A stretch of DNA of 64,000 nucleotides from Janthinobacterium silvisoli (GTDB taxonomy: Bacteria; Pseudomonadota; Gammaproteobacteria; Burkholderiales; Burkholderiaceae_D): contig NZ_JACHCL010000001.1 of the NCBI RefSeq assembly GCF_014200725.1, positions 620,001 through 684,000 of the forward strand, written 5' to 3'. The notes under the pieces were generated by a model. It saw only the letters and a program-made list of their open reading frames with translations, did no database searches and had not been told where the DNA came from. The stretch's first letter is position 1. The number at the start of each line of letters is the position of its first letter. Position numbers and translations under genes: made by a program. This document shows positions 54,120-63,947 of the stretch, in pieces.

Positions 54120-56996
54120 ATGCTGCGTGGCCGCCTGCCATTGTCCATTTCCACCGCGGCTGCGCTGACCCTGGCTTGCGGCTTGTGCGTGACAGGCGTA
54201 CTGTTTGCCGCCATCAGCCAGCTTGAATACGACAAGATGACCCTGAGCCTGCAACAGCGGGCCGGCGCACGCGTGGCCGTTATCGAACGCGGCATCGATG
54301 ACGCGGTCGAAGTACTGAACACCACGAACCAGCTGTTTGCCGCCATCGTGCCCGTCACGCGGGAACAATTTCGCGACTTCACCGCGCCGCTGCTGCAGCG
54401 CCATCCCTACATCCAGGCTTTCAGTTTTCACCGCCATGTGCCGCAAGCGCAGCGCCCTGCGTTCGAAGCCGATTTGCGGCGTATCGTACCTGGCCACAGC
54501 ATCACGGAATTGCGCGATGGCCTTGTGCGGCCGGCCACTGACCACGCCAACTACCTGGTGATCGATTACCTGGAACCACTGCAAGACAATATCGCCGCCT
54601 TCGGCTTGAATGTACGGCCCAATGGCATTCTGGCAGATGCGCTGGAACAGTCCCTGCAAAGCAGCCAGGCCACCGCCACCGGCCTGCTGGCCCTGGCCCA
54701 GGGAGTGCAAGGCAGCTTTGTCATCCTGCGGCCCGTCTATCGCCATGGCTTGCCGCTGCATACGCTGGAACAGCGGCGCGCGGCACTGAGCGGCGAAACG
54801 GCGGTGGTGATACGCAGCCGCGAACTGGTATGGAAAATCCTCTCGCGCGCCGACCTGCTGAGCGACCCGCAACTGGAAGTGAGTGTCTACGCCAGCGCCA
54901 GCGCCGATCCGCAAACGCTGATCTTCCAGCATGGGCAACCCGGTGCAAACAAACACAACAGCGGCAGCTCCAGGCTACCCCGCTGGCTGAGTTTCGACTA
55001 CCACAGCCATTACGATAGCGCCTTCGCCTCCGCCGGCCGGCCATGGCATGTGCGCGTGGTAGCCCATCCACGCCCCTTCCTGGCCGACCATCTGGGCTCG
55101 CTGCTGACGCTGGCCGCAGGCTTGCTGTTCAGCGTGCTGACTGCCGCCTTCGTGCAGTCGCTGACACAGCGTTCGCGCCGCGTGCAAAAGCTGGTCGAAC
55201 AACGCACTGCCGACCTGAAGCACAGCAATGAGCTGCTCAGTGCAGACGTGCGGGCGCGCCAGCGTACGGAACGGGCGCTGCAGGAAAGCGAAAAACGCTT
55301 TCGCCGCCTGCTGGCCCTGTCGTCGGACTGGTACTGGGAGCAGGACGTCAATCTCTGCTTCACCCACATCACCAGCGGTTTCAGCGACAAATCGAATATG
55401 CCGCCGGAACGCTTCATCGGCATGACGCGCTGGCATCATCATCCCGAGATGCGCAATGCGCGCTGGGGCAAACAGCATATCGCCCAGCTCGAAGCGCGGC
55501 TGCCCTTCTCCAACCTGGAATACTCCATGCAGGACCGCGATGGGCAGTTGCGCTGGTTTAGCATCAATGGCGAGCCGCTGTTCAATGAGCTGGGCGAGTT
55601 CCGGGGCTACCGCGGTACGGGTTCGGATATCACCGAACGCAAGCTGGCCGAACAGCAGATCCAGCACATCGCCCATCACGATGTGCTCACGGGCCTGCCC
55701 AACCGCGCGCTGCTGCGCGACCGCCTGACGCAGGCGATGGCGCAGTCGCGCCGCAAGGGATGTCCGCTGTGGGTGCTGCTGATCGACCTGGACCGCTTCA
55801 AGTTCGTCAACGACAGCCTGGGCCACAAAGCCGGCGACCTGCTGTTGAAAACCATCGCTGCGCGGCTGATGGCAAGCCTGCGCGATAGCGATACCGTGGC
55901 GCGTTTGTCGGGCGATGAATTTGTCGCCATCTTGAGCGAACAGCCCGACGAAGCGCTCAGCGCCGCCATCGTACAGCGCGTGATGGACACGGTGGCGCAG
56001 CCGGTCCTGCTCGATGGCAAGGAGTTCTTTGTCACCTGCAGTATCGGCGTGGCCGTGTACGACGGCTCGCAGCACAATGCACCGGGCGACGTCACGCTCA
56101 ACGGCGAAACGCAGAACCTGATCGAACAGGCCGACATCGCCATGTACTGCGCCAAGAAGCAGGGACGCAACAACATCAAGTTCTACACGTCCGCCATGAA
56201 CCAGGCCACCTTGGAGCGGCTGCGCATCGAAACGGCGCTGCGCAACGCGCTGGAGCGGGAGCAGTTCGTGCTGCATTACCAGCCGCAGCTGGACCTGGCC
56301 AGCGGCCGCATCGTCGGCGTGGAAGCGCTGCTGCGCTGGCGCCATCCTGACCTGGGCATGGTGGCGCCGCAGCGCTTCATTGCGCTGGCCGAAGATACCG
56401 GCCTGATCGTGCCGATCGGCGCCTGGGTCTTGCGCCAGGCTTGCGCGCAAGTACAGGCCTGGCATGCGGCCGGCCTCGGTCCGCTGCGCCTGGCCGTGAA
56501 CCTGTCGGCGCGCCAGTTCAATGAACCGAATCTGGTGGCGTCGATCGCCACGGTACTGGCGGAAACGCAGCTGCCGCCAGCATGCCTGGAGCTGGAATTG
56601 ACGGAAAGCCTGTTCATGCACGACGTGGCGCTGGCGGTCAGCCAGCTGCACGATATGAAGGCGCTGGGAGTACAACTGTCGATCGACGATTTCGGCACCG
56701 GCTATTCCAGCTTTGCCTATTTGCGCACCTTCCCCATCGACGTGCTGAAGATCGACCGCAGCTTTATCAACGACGTGGCCCGCGACGCCGACGACGCGGC
56801 CATCGTAGTCTCCATCATCGCGCTGGCGCACAATCTGAAACTGCGGGTAGTGGCCGAAGGCGTGGAAACGGCCGAACAACTCGATTATTTGCGCCGCCAT
56901 GGCTGCGACGAAGTGCAAGGCTTTTACTTCAGCCAGCCGCTGCCGCCGCAAGAGATACAGCCGCTACTCCAGCGCGATTCTTGCGTAGTGCAGTAA
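54120..56996 (+). CDS. CHASE-PAS-GGDEF-EAL signalling protein
   Basis: This 958-residue inner-membrane protein probably controls cyclic di-GMP. It has an N-terminal helix (residues about 8-30), a periplasmic CHASE-like sensor, a second helix near residue 320, a PAS domain (LLALSSDWYWEQDVNL) with PAC (YRGTGSDITERKLAEQQIQH), a GGDEF domain whose motif is RLSGDEF, and an EAL domain with EALLRWRHPDLG, NLSARQF, DDFGTGYSSFAYLRTF and GVETAEQLDYLR. All EAL metal residues look intact, so phosphodiesterase activity is likely; the SGDEF variant may still be active. Input is unknown. Confidence 0.92.
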   Translation: MLRGRLPLSISTAAALTLACGLCVTGVLFAAISQLEYDKMTLSLQQRAGARVAVIERGIDDAVEVLNTTNQLFAAIVPVTREQFRDFTAPLLQRHPYIQAFSFHRHVPQAQRPAFEADLRRIVPGHSITELRDGLVRPATDHANYLVIDYLEPLQDNIAAFGLNVRPNGILADALEQSLQSSQATATGLLALAQGVQGSFVILRPVYRHGLPLHTLEQRRAALSGETAVVIRSRELVWKILSRADLLSDPQLEVSVYASASADPQTLIFQHGQPGANKHNSGSSRLPRWLSFDYHSHYDSAFASAGRPWHVRVVAHPRPFLADHLGSLLTLAAGLLFSVLTAAFVQSLTQRSRRVQKLVEQRTADLKHSNELLSADVRARQRTERALQESEKRFRRLLALSSDWYWEQDVNLCFTHITSGFSDKSNMPPERFIGMTRWHHHPEMRNARWGKQHIAQLEARLPFSNLEYSMQDRDGQLRWFSINGEPLFNELGEFRGYRGTGSDITERKLAEQQIQHIAHHDVLTGLPNRALLRDRLTQAMAQSRRKGCPLWVLLIDLDRFKFVNDSLGHKAGDLLLKTIAARLMASLRDSDTVARLSGDEFVAILSEQPDEALSAAIVQRVMDTVAQPVLLDGKEFFVTCSIGVAVYDGSQHNAPGDVTLNGETQNLIEQADIAMYCAKKQGRNNIKFYTSAMNQATLERLRIETALRNALEREQFVLHYQPQLDLASGRIVGVEALLRWRHPDLGMVAPQRFIALAEDTGLIVPIGAWVLRQACAQVQAWHAAGLGPLRLAVNLSARQFNEPNLVASIATVLAETQLPPACLELELTESLFMHDVALAVSQLHDMKALGVQLSIDDFGTGYSSFAYLRTFPIDVLKIDRSFINDVARDADDAAIVVSIIALAHNLKLRVVAEGVETAEQLDYLRRHGCDEVQGFYFSQPLPPQEIQPLLQRDSCVVQ

Positions 56997-57061
56997 GGCC
57001 ACTGGCGCAGGGCGGTGGCCATCACTGCCCCCTGTGCTTTGTCACATAGGCCAGGCTGCGA

Positions 57062-57943
57062 TTACAATTTTTGCTGCAGGAATTCCAGGAAACAACTGAT
57101 GCGCTGCGATAGCTGCGTGTTGCGGTAGTAGACGGCGTGGATCTGCTGGCGGTAGCCCGTATAAAACGGCTGCAGTATGCGCACCAGGCGGCCGGCAGCG
57201 ATGTCATGCTTCGTCATGAAATCGGACAGGCAGACGATGCCCTGGTCGTTCAGCGCCAGCTGGCGCAGGGTTTCGCCGCTGGAGGCAGCCAGCGCGGGCA
57301 CGATCTGCAGGCTGTTGCCCGTTGCGTGGCGCAGCGGCCAGTTGTTGCCCAGTTCGTACTGCGCAAAGCCCAGCAACGCGTGGCCGGCCAGTTCTTCCGG
57401 CGTGCGCGGTTCGCCATGGCGCGCCAGGTAGGCTGGCGTGGCCAGCACATGCAGCGGACTGGAACTCAAGGCGCGCGCATGCAGGGTAGAATCGCTGAGC
57501 GCACCGATGCGGATGGCGATATCGGTACGGTGTTCCAGCAGGTCGGCGATCTGGTCATTGCTGCTCAATTCCAGGCGAATGTCCGGATACATGGCGCGAA
57601 ACTCGGCCACATGGGGCACCACGCAATGGAGCATGAAGGGCGAGGCGGCGTCAACGCACAAACGGCCGGCCGGCTTCTGGTGGCGGATGCGGATCGACTC
57701 CTCCACCTCTTCCATTGCATCGAGAATGGTGCGGGCCCGCTCCAGGAACAACTGCCCTTCTTCCGTCAATTCCATGCGCCGCGTGGTACGCGTCAGGAGC
57801 GATGTGGCCAGCTTGTCTTCCAGCCGCGACAGGGCGCGGCTGACACCCGACGTAGTTTGCCCCAGATGCACGGCGGCCGCGCTCAGGGTGCCGCTGTCGA
57901 TCACGGTGACGAAGATTTTCAGGTCGTCTGAATTGATGTCCAT
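57062..57943 (-). CDS. LysR-family transcription regulator
   Basis: This 293-residue regulator starts MDINSDDLKIFVTVIDSGTL with the LysR helix-turn-helix (LSAAAVHLGQTTSGVSRALS, residues about 17-36), and an effector-binding domain after residue 90. Targets are unknown; the neighbours (GGDEF-EAL gene and hemolysin III gene) are not typical LysR partners. Confidence 0.92.
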   Translation of the reverse strand: MDINSDDLKIFVTVIDSGTLSAAAVHLGQTTSGVSRALSRLEDKLATSLLTRTTRRMELTEEGQLFLERARTILDAMEEVEESIRIRHQKPAGRLCVDAASPFMLHCVVPHVAEFRAMYPDIRLELSSNDQIADLLEHRTDIAIRIGALSDSTLHARALSSSPLHVLATPAYLARHGEPRTPEELAGHALLGFAQYELGNNWPLRHATGNSLQIVPALAASSGETLRQLALNDQGIVCLSDFMTKHDIAAGRLVRILQPFYTGYRQQIHAVYYRNTQLSQRISCFLEFLQQKL

Positions 57944-58023
57944 TGCTGCCTTATTGTTGCCTTAGTTTCACATATCGCGCCATTATAGTGGAATCATGGC
58001 AACAGTGAAACCGACAAACAATA

Positions 58024-58641
58024 TCAGGTAACGTAGAACAAAATGGCGGCAAAATGGCAGCAACTGCCCGCCAGTACGAACAGATGCCAGATGCCGTGGC
58101 CATGGCGCAGTTTGTGATCGGTGGCATAAAAAACGATGCCGCCCGTGTAGCACAGGCCGCCAGCCACCAGCCACAGGAAACCGTTCCACTCCAGCGCCGC
58201 CAGCAGCGGCTTGATGCCGATCACCACCAGCCAGCCCATGGCCACATAAATCACCAATGACAGGATGCGCGCTCCCCTGGCGTACAGATATTCCTGGGCG
58301 ATGCCGAACAACGCCAGCCCCCACACGACGCCAAATAGCGACCAGCCCCACGGCCCGCGCAGGGTCACCAGCATGAAGGGCGTGTAAGTGCCTGCTATCA
58401 GCAGATAGATGGCGCAGTGGTCGAGCCGCTGCAGCACCGCCTTGGCCTTGCCGCGCACGCTGTGGTACAGGGTAGATGTGAGATACAGGGTCAGCAGCAT
58501 CGCCGCATAGACGCTGCAGCTGACGATTTTCCACGGGTCGCCCGTGCGGGCCGCGGCGACAATCAGGATGATGCCGCCGATGGCAGCCAGCGCCGCGCCT
58601 ACCGTATGGGAAATGCTGTTGAACCGTTCGCCGTAGTACAT
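58024..58641 (-). CDS. Hemolysin III family membrane protein (PAQR-like)
   Basis: This 205-residue protein has seven hydrophobic helices and the conserved SHTVGAALAAIGG, LYHSVRGKAKAVLQRLDH and AIYLLIAGTYTPF motifs with His and Asp that may bind zinc, as in the PAQR/YqfA hemolysin III family. It affects membrane homeostasis; haemolysis is only historical. No close operon. Confidence 0.92.
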   Translation of the reverse strand: MYYGERFNSISHTVGAALAAIGGIILIVAAARTGDPWKIVSCSVYAAMLLTLYLTSTLYHSVRGKAKAVLQRLDHCAIYLLIAGTYTPFMLVTLRGPWGWSLFGVVWGLALFGIAQEYLYARGARILSLVIYVAMGWLVVIGIKPLLAALEWNGFLWLVAGGLCYTGGIVFYATDHKLRHGHGIWHLFVLAGSCCHFAAILFYVT

Positions 58642-58690
58642 CGTGGACCGCCCGCCGCATTGAAAACAGGCTTATCGTACACGGTTGAGG

Positions 58691-58726
58691 AAAAAAGCCG
58701 GGGCAGACGCGTCGCATCTGCCCCGG
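58691..58726 (-). terminator. Terminator of the NYN-domain gene
   Basis: GCCGGGGCAGA and TCTGCCCCGGC form an 11-base stem; the minus strand ends in a run of six T, 20 bases after the stop. Confidence 0.9.
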
Positions 58727-58745
58727 CCACAGCTTACTGGATCAC

Positions 58746-60254
58746 TTAAGCTGCTTCAGCCTTCTTGCGCGCAGGACGGCGCGGCGCCGTCTTGCGTGGC
58801 GCCTTGGCCGGCTTGTCTTCGGCCACTGGCGCAACTTCCACTGGCGCCGCTTCGACCACGGGCGTGGCTTCGACAACGACTTCGGCCGCTTTCTTGGCAG
58901 GCTTCTTCGCCGCCGCCACCTTGCGTGCCGGCGTACGCGGCTTGGCTTTCGGCTTGGCCTCGGCAACCGGCTCGGCAACCACTTCGATTACCGGCACAGC
59001 TTCTGGAGCTGGCGCCACGACCTCCGCAACCGTTTCGACAACAGCCGCCCGCGCCTCGCGGCCGGTATCACGGCCAGCGTCGCCGTTCTTGCGACCGCCA
59101 CGGCCATTACGGCGCGAACCGCGCTTGGCGTTGCCTTCTTCCGCCACGGCAGGCGCTTCCGCCACCTCGGGCACGGCTTCAATCTGCGGCGCTTCCTGAT
59201 ACTGCTCAAATGCGACGGCAGGCGCTTCCGCCTCGGCCACCGGCACGACAGCTTGTGGCGCCGCTTCATTGCGGCGGTGATCATTCTGCTTGCGTCCACC
59301 GCGGCCATTGCGGCGCGATTCGCGGCGGCCGCCTTCACGCTGATGCTCTTCCGGCGCCGCGACAGCATCCACTACCACGGCTTGCTGCTCGGTCTCGGCA
59401 TTGGCATCAACGACAGGCGCAACGGCAGCTGCAGCGCCGCTGCTGCGGTAAACATACGCGCCCGACTTTTCATCGCGGCCAAATTCCAGCAAGCCGCGCG
59501 TTTGCGCTTCTTCCAGCAAGTTGCCGAAGGTGCGGAAACCGTAATACGATTCGCTGAAATCGGGTTTGCGGCGCTTGATCGCCTCCTTCAGCATCGAAGC
59601 CCAGATCTTGCCGCTGTCGCCGCGCTCGGAGACCAGCGCATCGAAGGTGGCGACAGCCATCTCGATCGCCTCGGTCTTGCGCGACTCGTATTTTTCCTTG
59701 CGGCGCACTTCTTCGTCCGGCGAGCGCTTGACGGCTGGCGTTTCGCGCGCATCGCGCTTGGCAGCCGTGCGGCGGCTTTCGCGCACCAGGTCATCGTAGA
59801 AAATGAATTCGTCGCAGTTCGCCACCAGCAAGTCGGAAGTCGACTGCTTGACGCCCACGCCGATCACCTGCTTGGCGTTTTCACGCAGCTTGGAGACCAG
59901 CGGCGAAAAGTCGGAATCGCCACTGATGATGACGAAGGTATTGACGTGGGCCTTGGTGTAGCACAGGTCGAGCGCATCGACCACCAGTCGGATGTCGGCC
60001 GAATTCTTGCCGGACTGGCGTACATGGGGAATTTCGATCAATTCGAAATTCGCTTCATGCATGGTCGACTTGAAGCTTTTATAGCGGTCCCAGTCGCAAT
60101 ACGCCTTCTTGACCACGATGCTGCCCTTGAGCAGCAAGCGCTCGAGGATAGGCTTGATATCGAATTTTTCGTAGTTTGCATCGCGTACGCCAAGTGCGAC
60201 GTTTTCAAAGTCGCAAAATACGGCCATGCTGAGGTTTTCTGGGGATGACGCCAT
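58746..60254 (-). CDS. NYN-domain / LOTUS-domain RNA-binding protein
   Basis: This 502-residue protein starts with a NYN (PIN-like) RNase domain, residues about 10-160: AVFCDFENVALG, SADIRLVVDALDL and FVIISGDSDFSPLV carry acidic metal ligands. An OST-HTH/LOTUS-like domain follows (AVATFDALVSERGDSGKIWA, then RRKPDFSESYYGFRTFGNLL). The rest is a low-complexity, Ala/Glu/Val-rich tail with Arg/Gly clusters (RRESRRNGRGGRK, RGSRRNGRGGRKNG) and a Lys/Ala/Pro-rich end. This looks like a regulatory RNase. The start may be the ATG at 60254 or a later one at 60227. Confidence 0.88.
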   Translation of the reverse strand: MASSPENLSMAVFCDFENVALGVRDANYEKFDIKPILERLLLKGSIVVKKAYCDWDRYKSFKSTMHEANFELIEIPHVRQSGKNSADIRLVVDALDLCYTKAHVNTFVIISGDSDFSPLVSKLRENAKQVIGVGVKQSTSDLLVANCDEFIFYDDLVRESRRTAAKRDARETPAVKRSPDEEVRRKEKYESRKTEAIEMAVATFDALVSERGDSGKIWASMLKEAIKRRKPDFSESYYGFRTFGNLLEEAQTRGLLEFGRDEKSGAYVYRSSGAAAAVAPVVDANAETEQQAVVVDAVAAPEEHQREGGRRESRRNGRGGRKQNDHRRNEAAPQAVVPVAEAEAPAVAFEQYQEAPQIEAVPEVAEAPAVAEEGNAKRGSRRNGRGGRKNGDAGRDTGREARAAVVETVAEVVAPAPEAVPVIEVVAEPVAEAKPKAKPRTPARKVAAAKKPAKKAAEVVVEATPVVEAAPVEVAPVAEDKPAKAPRKTAPRRPARKKAEAA

Positions 60255-60365
60255 AGGGGTGTATTCTCGCTTGAAATAAGGGCGGATGGGAGGCTGTGAG
60301 CTTCCCTTTTCCCCTAGTATATTCGCCCGCTCCCCATTTCGGCGACAACTATCGTGCGAACCCGC

Positions 60366-61526
60366 CTATTCGGCGCCGCCGGCGGCGCTGGCATTGCCGG
60401 CATTGAGGCCGCCCGGCCAGACCACGCTGTCGTCCACCAGATACAAATGACAGGGCTTGCTGCTGCTTTGCTGGCACGAAGCCAGCGCGCGGTAATCGGG
60501 ACTCTCGCCCTCTTCGGCCCAGCCCCAGGCGCCCGTTTCCGAGACGGCGAACGCGCGCGGCAACTGCTTGCCGAGGAGATCGCGGTAGGCGACGCGGCCC
60601 TGTTCAGCCAGGTAAGGCACCGCGCCCACATCGTCCAGCAGCGCAAAATGCGTTTCGGGCAGTGGCGGCGGATCGATCACGCTATACACAGTTTGCGTCG
60701 GCATGCCGATCGCTTCCAGGAAGCGCTCGACCCTGGGCAGCCAGACGGCCACGCCATCGCGGCTACCCAGGGTCAGGTGGGCGTCGCGCTTGAAGGCGCT
60801 ATAGGCAAACAACTCAGCCTTGCCGCCCGATCCCGTATAGGAATGGTACCAGCGCTGCGCCAGTTGCGGGCCAAAATAGGAATCGTTGGCCCCATACAGC
60901 CACAGGCTGGGCACGTGGCTGTAGGCGCCAAAGGTGGCATAGGCTTTGGCCAGCGCAGACTGCCAGTCGCAAACGGGCTTGTCGACGCGCAGGCCGCCGG
61001 CAAAATTGAGCAAGCCACGCACGCCGGGCAAGCTGGCGGTGTCCAGCGCCAGCGCCGCCAGCCCGCCATACGACTGGCCTGCCACGACAATGTGTTCCGG
61101 GTCAACCCAGCTCTGGCGCCGCGCATAAGCGAGCGCATCGAGCACATCGCGCGCCTGGGCGAGACCGTTGGCCGTCATGTCGCAGCCATAGTCGCGGTAG
61201 GCGCCGGTGGATAAGGCAAAACCGCTGCGCATCGGCAGCATCACGGCATAACCGCGACGCACAAACTCGGTCGCCATATAGATGAAACGCTCGCGCTTTT
61301 GCTGCCTGGCTGGCCCCTCCTGCTTGCCATGATTCATCAACAGCAAGGGAAACGGGCCGGGGCCGCTGGGGCGAAAGATGGTGGTTTCCAGCACATCGCG
61401 CCCGCCGGGACCGGCAGGCACCATGACGATCTGCTCATTGAGCCGCGTATCGAGCGGCAGTGCCACCGGCAGGCGCTGCGCCAGCGACGGCGTGCAGAAC
61501 AGGCATAGGCACAGCAGTGCCAACAA
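60366..61526 (-). CDS. Secreted alpha/beta-hydrolase (S9/dienelactone hydrolase-like)
   Basis: This product of about 386 residues has a signal-peptide-like start ending SLAQ and a hydrolase core: nucleophile GQSYGGLAA, PLLLMNHGKQEGP oxyanion part and an Asp/His region later (YGANDSYFGPQLA and DAHLTLG). It may act on esters or peptides in the periplasm. The visible starts are all unusual: TTG at 61526 or 61523, or a rare ATT at 61547 that would add a basic n-region (FRPHFP) with GGAG six bases before it. Confidence 0.8.
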   Translation of the reverse strand: MLALLCLCLFCTPSLAQRLPVALPLDTRLNEQIVMVPAGPGGRDVLETTIFRPSGPGPFPLLLMNHGKQEGPARQQKRERFIYMATEFVRRGYAVMLPMRSGFALSTGAYRDYGCDMTANGLAQARDVLDALAYARRQSWVDPEHIVVAGQSYGGLAALALDTASLPGVRGLLNFAGGLRVDKPVCDWQSALAKAYATFGAYSHVPSLWLYGANDSYFGPQLAQRWYHSYTGSGGKAELFAYSAFKRDAHLTLGSRDGVAVWLPRVERFLEAIGMPTQTVYSVIDPPPLPETHFALLDDVGAVPYLAEQGRVAYRDLLGKQLPRAFAVSETGAWGWAEEGESPDYRALASCQQSSSKPCHLYLVDDSVVWPGGLNAGNASAAGGAE

Positions 61527-61742
61527 GGGAAAATGCGGGCGGAAAATGGCGGGCTCCAGGGAATGAACCGATCAATCCGGAGCAGTCTAGGCAGCAAAAC
61601 ACACTTTCTCAATGTTAAAAAGTTACTGCATACAATTTTTTTATGGCAAGAGTTAAGCGGACCGCCGCCATTGAATGTTGCCGCGCACCAACCACTTTGA
61701 CGACAAAGCGGAGTACACTCAACCTACTTTCAAGGAACCGCC

Positions 61743-62105
61743 ATGTCCATTTCCGCTCTCACCACCGGCACTGCAGGACTGACCGCCAACCAGCGCGCGC
61801 TGGATGTATCCGCCAATAATATTGCCAATGTCAATACGCCCGGCTTCCAGCCGCAAAACGCGAACTTCCAGGAAAACAGCCCCGCAGGCACGGGCGTGAC
61901 GCTCTCGGTAGAAGGGCGCAAGCTGGCCGCCGATGATCAGGCAGGCAGGACGGAAAACAGGCTGGCCGAGAACCGCCCCAGCGGTGTGGGCCTGGCCTCG
62001 GAACTGACCGATACCCTGGTCTACAAATCGGGCTTCAACCTGTCGGCCAATGTCGTCAAGGCCGCCGACCAGGCGCTGGGCAGCCTGATCGACGTCAAGT
62101 CCTGA
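61743..62105 (+). CDS. Flagellar basal-body rod-like protein
   Basis: This 120-residue protein has the rod/hook N-terminal signature, with NQRALDVSANNIANVNTPGF, and a matching C-terminal helix (VYKSGFNLSANVVKAADQAL). It resembles FlgC/FlgG ends joined without the central domain. No flagellar gene lies nearby. An AAGGAA ribosome site precedes the ATG. It might be an orphan rod subunit or a small regulator of assembly. Confidence 0.75.
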   Translation: MSISALTTGTAGLTANQRALDVSANNIANVNTPGFQPQNANFQENSPAGTGVTLSVEGRKLAADDQAGRTENRLAENRPSGVGLASELTDTLVYKSGFNLSANVVKAADQALGSLIDVKS

Positions 62106-62131
62106 TCAGCCGCAACTAGCAAGACCGTAGT

Positions 62132-62728
62132 CTAGGCCAGTGCCAGATCGAGTGGCGCCATGGCCGGAACGATCAGCGCCAGCAGGCGTGCTGCGGCAAT
62201 GCCATCGCGCGCCTGCACCGACAAGCCATGCAGCAGCGCCGCATAATAATCGCCCAGCGCCTGCACATCGGCGTCTTCGCGTAGCTCGCCCTTGGCTTGC
62301 GCGTCGCGCAGGCGTTCGATGAGACTTTGCGTGCGTGCGCGGCGGTGCTGCGCCAGCCAGTCGGCGATACCGGCGTTTTCCGCACTGGTGTTGGTGGCCG
62401 CCGTGACCACCATGCAGCCTTGCGGCTGGCCGCTGCGCGTGTACAGCAGCACGGCTTCTTCCAGCATGCGGACCAGCGCGTTACGTACGTTGAGCCTGGC
62501 GGCCAGTGCGTGCACGGCAAAAGCGCCCTCGCCTGTTTCATACAACTCCACCGCTTCGCGAAATAACTGCTCCTTCGAGCCAAACGCCGCATAGATGCGC
62601 GCCGAAGCGATACCCAGCGCCGCGACCAGATCGGCCATCGATACCCCTTCATAACCACGCGTCCAGAACAAGTCACGTGCTTTTGCCAACGCCTGGGCGC
62701 GGTCAAATTCCCTCGGTCTTCCTGCCAT
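62132..62728 (-). CDS. TetR/AcrR-family repressor
   Basis: This product of about 198 residues has the TetR helix-turn-helix near the N terminus (ARDLFWTRGYEGVSMADLVA, then GIASARIYAAFGSKEQLFRE) and a helical ligand domain that contains a Cys (PQGCMVVTAATN). It diverges from the sugar-isomerase gene, with 140 bases between the starts, so it is a candidate regulator of it. The third codon Met (62728) is preferred as the start. Confidence 0.92.
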   Translation of the reverse strand: MAGRPREFDRAQALAKARDLFWTRGYEGVSMADLVAALGIASARIYAAFGSKEQLFREAVELYETGEGAFAVHALAARLNVRNALVRMLEEAVLLYTRSGQPQGCMVVTAATNTSAENAGIADWLAQHRRARTQSLIERLRDAQAKGELREDADVQALGDYYAALLHGLSVQARDGIAAARLLALIVPAMAPLDLALA

Positions 62729-62868
62729 TATCATCCTCTGCTAGCAAACTGGCGGCCAGTATAACGCCTGGCCGCGCGAGCCGTTTGCGCTTTTATTTTC
62801 CATCGACATCTTGACCGCAGCAGCAATTTCGCCTATTCTTTGTCGATCGCCAAACAATAGGAGCCGAT

Positions 62869-63930
62869 ATGAAAACCATTCAAGGACCCAGCTTGCACCT
62901 GGCGCAATTTGCCGCCGATACGGCGCCCTTCAACAGCTTGCCGGCAATCGCCGAATGGGCCTCTGGCCTGGGCTTCAAGGCCCTGCAGATTCCCGCCTGG
63001 GATGCGCGCCTGTTCGACGTGGCGCAAGCGGCCCACAGCCAGGCGTATTGCGACGAACTGGTGACCATGCTGGCCAGTCACGGCCTGGTCATCAGCGAAT
63101 TGACCACGCATATCTTCGGCCAGCTGGTGGCCGTACACCCGGCCTATGACGCACTTTGCGACAGTTTTGCCCCGCCCGACCTGCAAGGGCGGCCGGAAGC
63201 ACGCACTGCCTGGGCCATCGAGCAGATCAAGCTGGCGGCGATGGCATCAAAACGCCTTGGATTGACGGAGATGGGAACGTTTTCAGGTTCCTTCGCCTGG
63301 CCTTATCTGTTCCCGTTTCCACAGCGTCCACCCGGTTTGATCGAGACAGCATTCGATGAACTGGCGCGCCGCTGGCTGCCGATACTCGACGTGTGCGAGG
63401 AACAGGGTATCAATCTGTGCTACGAAATCCACCCTAGCGAAGACTTGCATGACGGTGTCAGTTTCGAGATGTTTTATGAGCGCACAGGGCGCCACCCGCG
63501 CTGCAAGATGCTGTTCGATCCCAGCCACTTCGTGCTGCAGCAGCTGAACTATCTCGATTTCATCGACATCTATAAAGACCATATCCACATGTTCCATGTG
63601 AAGGATGCGGAATTCAATCCGACTGGGCGGCAAGGCATTTATGGCGGTTACCAGTCATGGGAAAACCGCGCCGGGCGTTTCCGTTCGCTCGGTGACGGCC
63701 AGGTCGATTTCAAGGCGATTTTCTCGAAGATGGCGCAATACGATTACGCCGGCTGGGCCACCCTGGAATGGGAATGCTGCCTGAAGGACCAGGAGGCAGG
63801 CGCGCGCGAAGGCGTGGCCTTTATCAATGCCCACATCATTCCCGTGACAGACAAGATCTTCGACGACTTCGCCGGCGCGCCTGTCAGCGCGCAACAGATC
63901 AATACCCTGCTCGGCATTCAAAACAATTAA
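62869..63930 (+). CDS. Sugar phosphate isomerase/epimerase (TIM barrel)
   Basis: This 353-residue protein of the AP-endonuclease-2 type barrel family carries probable metal residues in INLCYEIHPSEDLHDGV, KMLFDPSHFVLQ, DHIHMFHVKDAEF and ATLEWECCLKDQEAG. It would isomerise or epimerise a sugar or inositol derivative in the cytoplasm. An AGGAG site precedes the ATG. A further gene starts 17 bases after it, suggesting a catabolic operon, with the divergent TetR-type gene as possible regulator. Confidence 0.9.
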   Translation: MKTIQGPSLHLAQFAADTAPFNSLPAIAEWASGLGFKALQIPAWDARLFDVAQAAHSQAYCDELVTMLASHGLVISELTTHIFGQLVAVHPAYDALCDSFAPPDLQGRPEARTAWAIEQIKLAAMASKRLGLTEMGTFSGSFAWPYLFPFPQRPPGLIETAFDELARRWLPILDVCEEQGINLCYEIHPSEDLHDGVSFEMFYERTGRHPRCKMLFDPSHFVLQQLNYLDFIDIYKDHIHMFHVKDAEFNPTGRQGIYGGYQSWENRAGRFRSLGDGQVDFKAIFSKMAQYDYAGWATLEWECCLKDQEAGAREGVAFINAHIIPVTDKIFDDFAGAPVSAQQINTLLGIQNN

Positions 63931-63947
63931 TTAAGTAAGGACGCACC

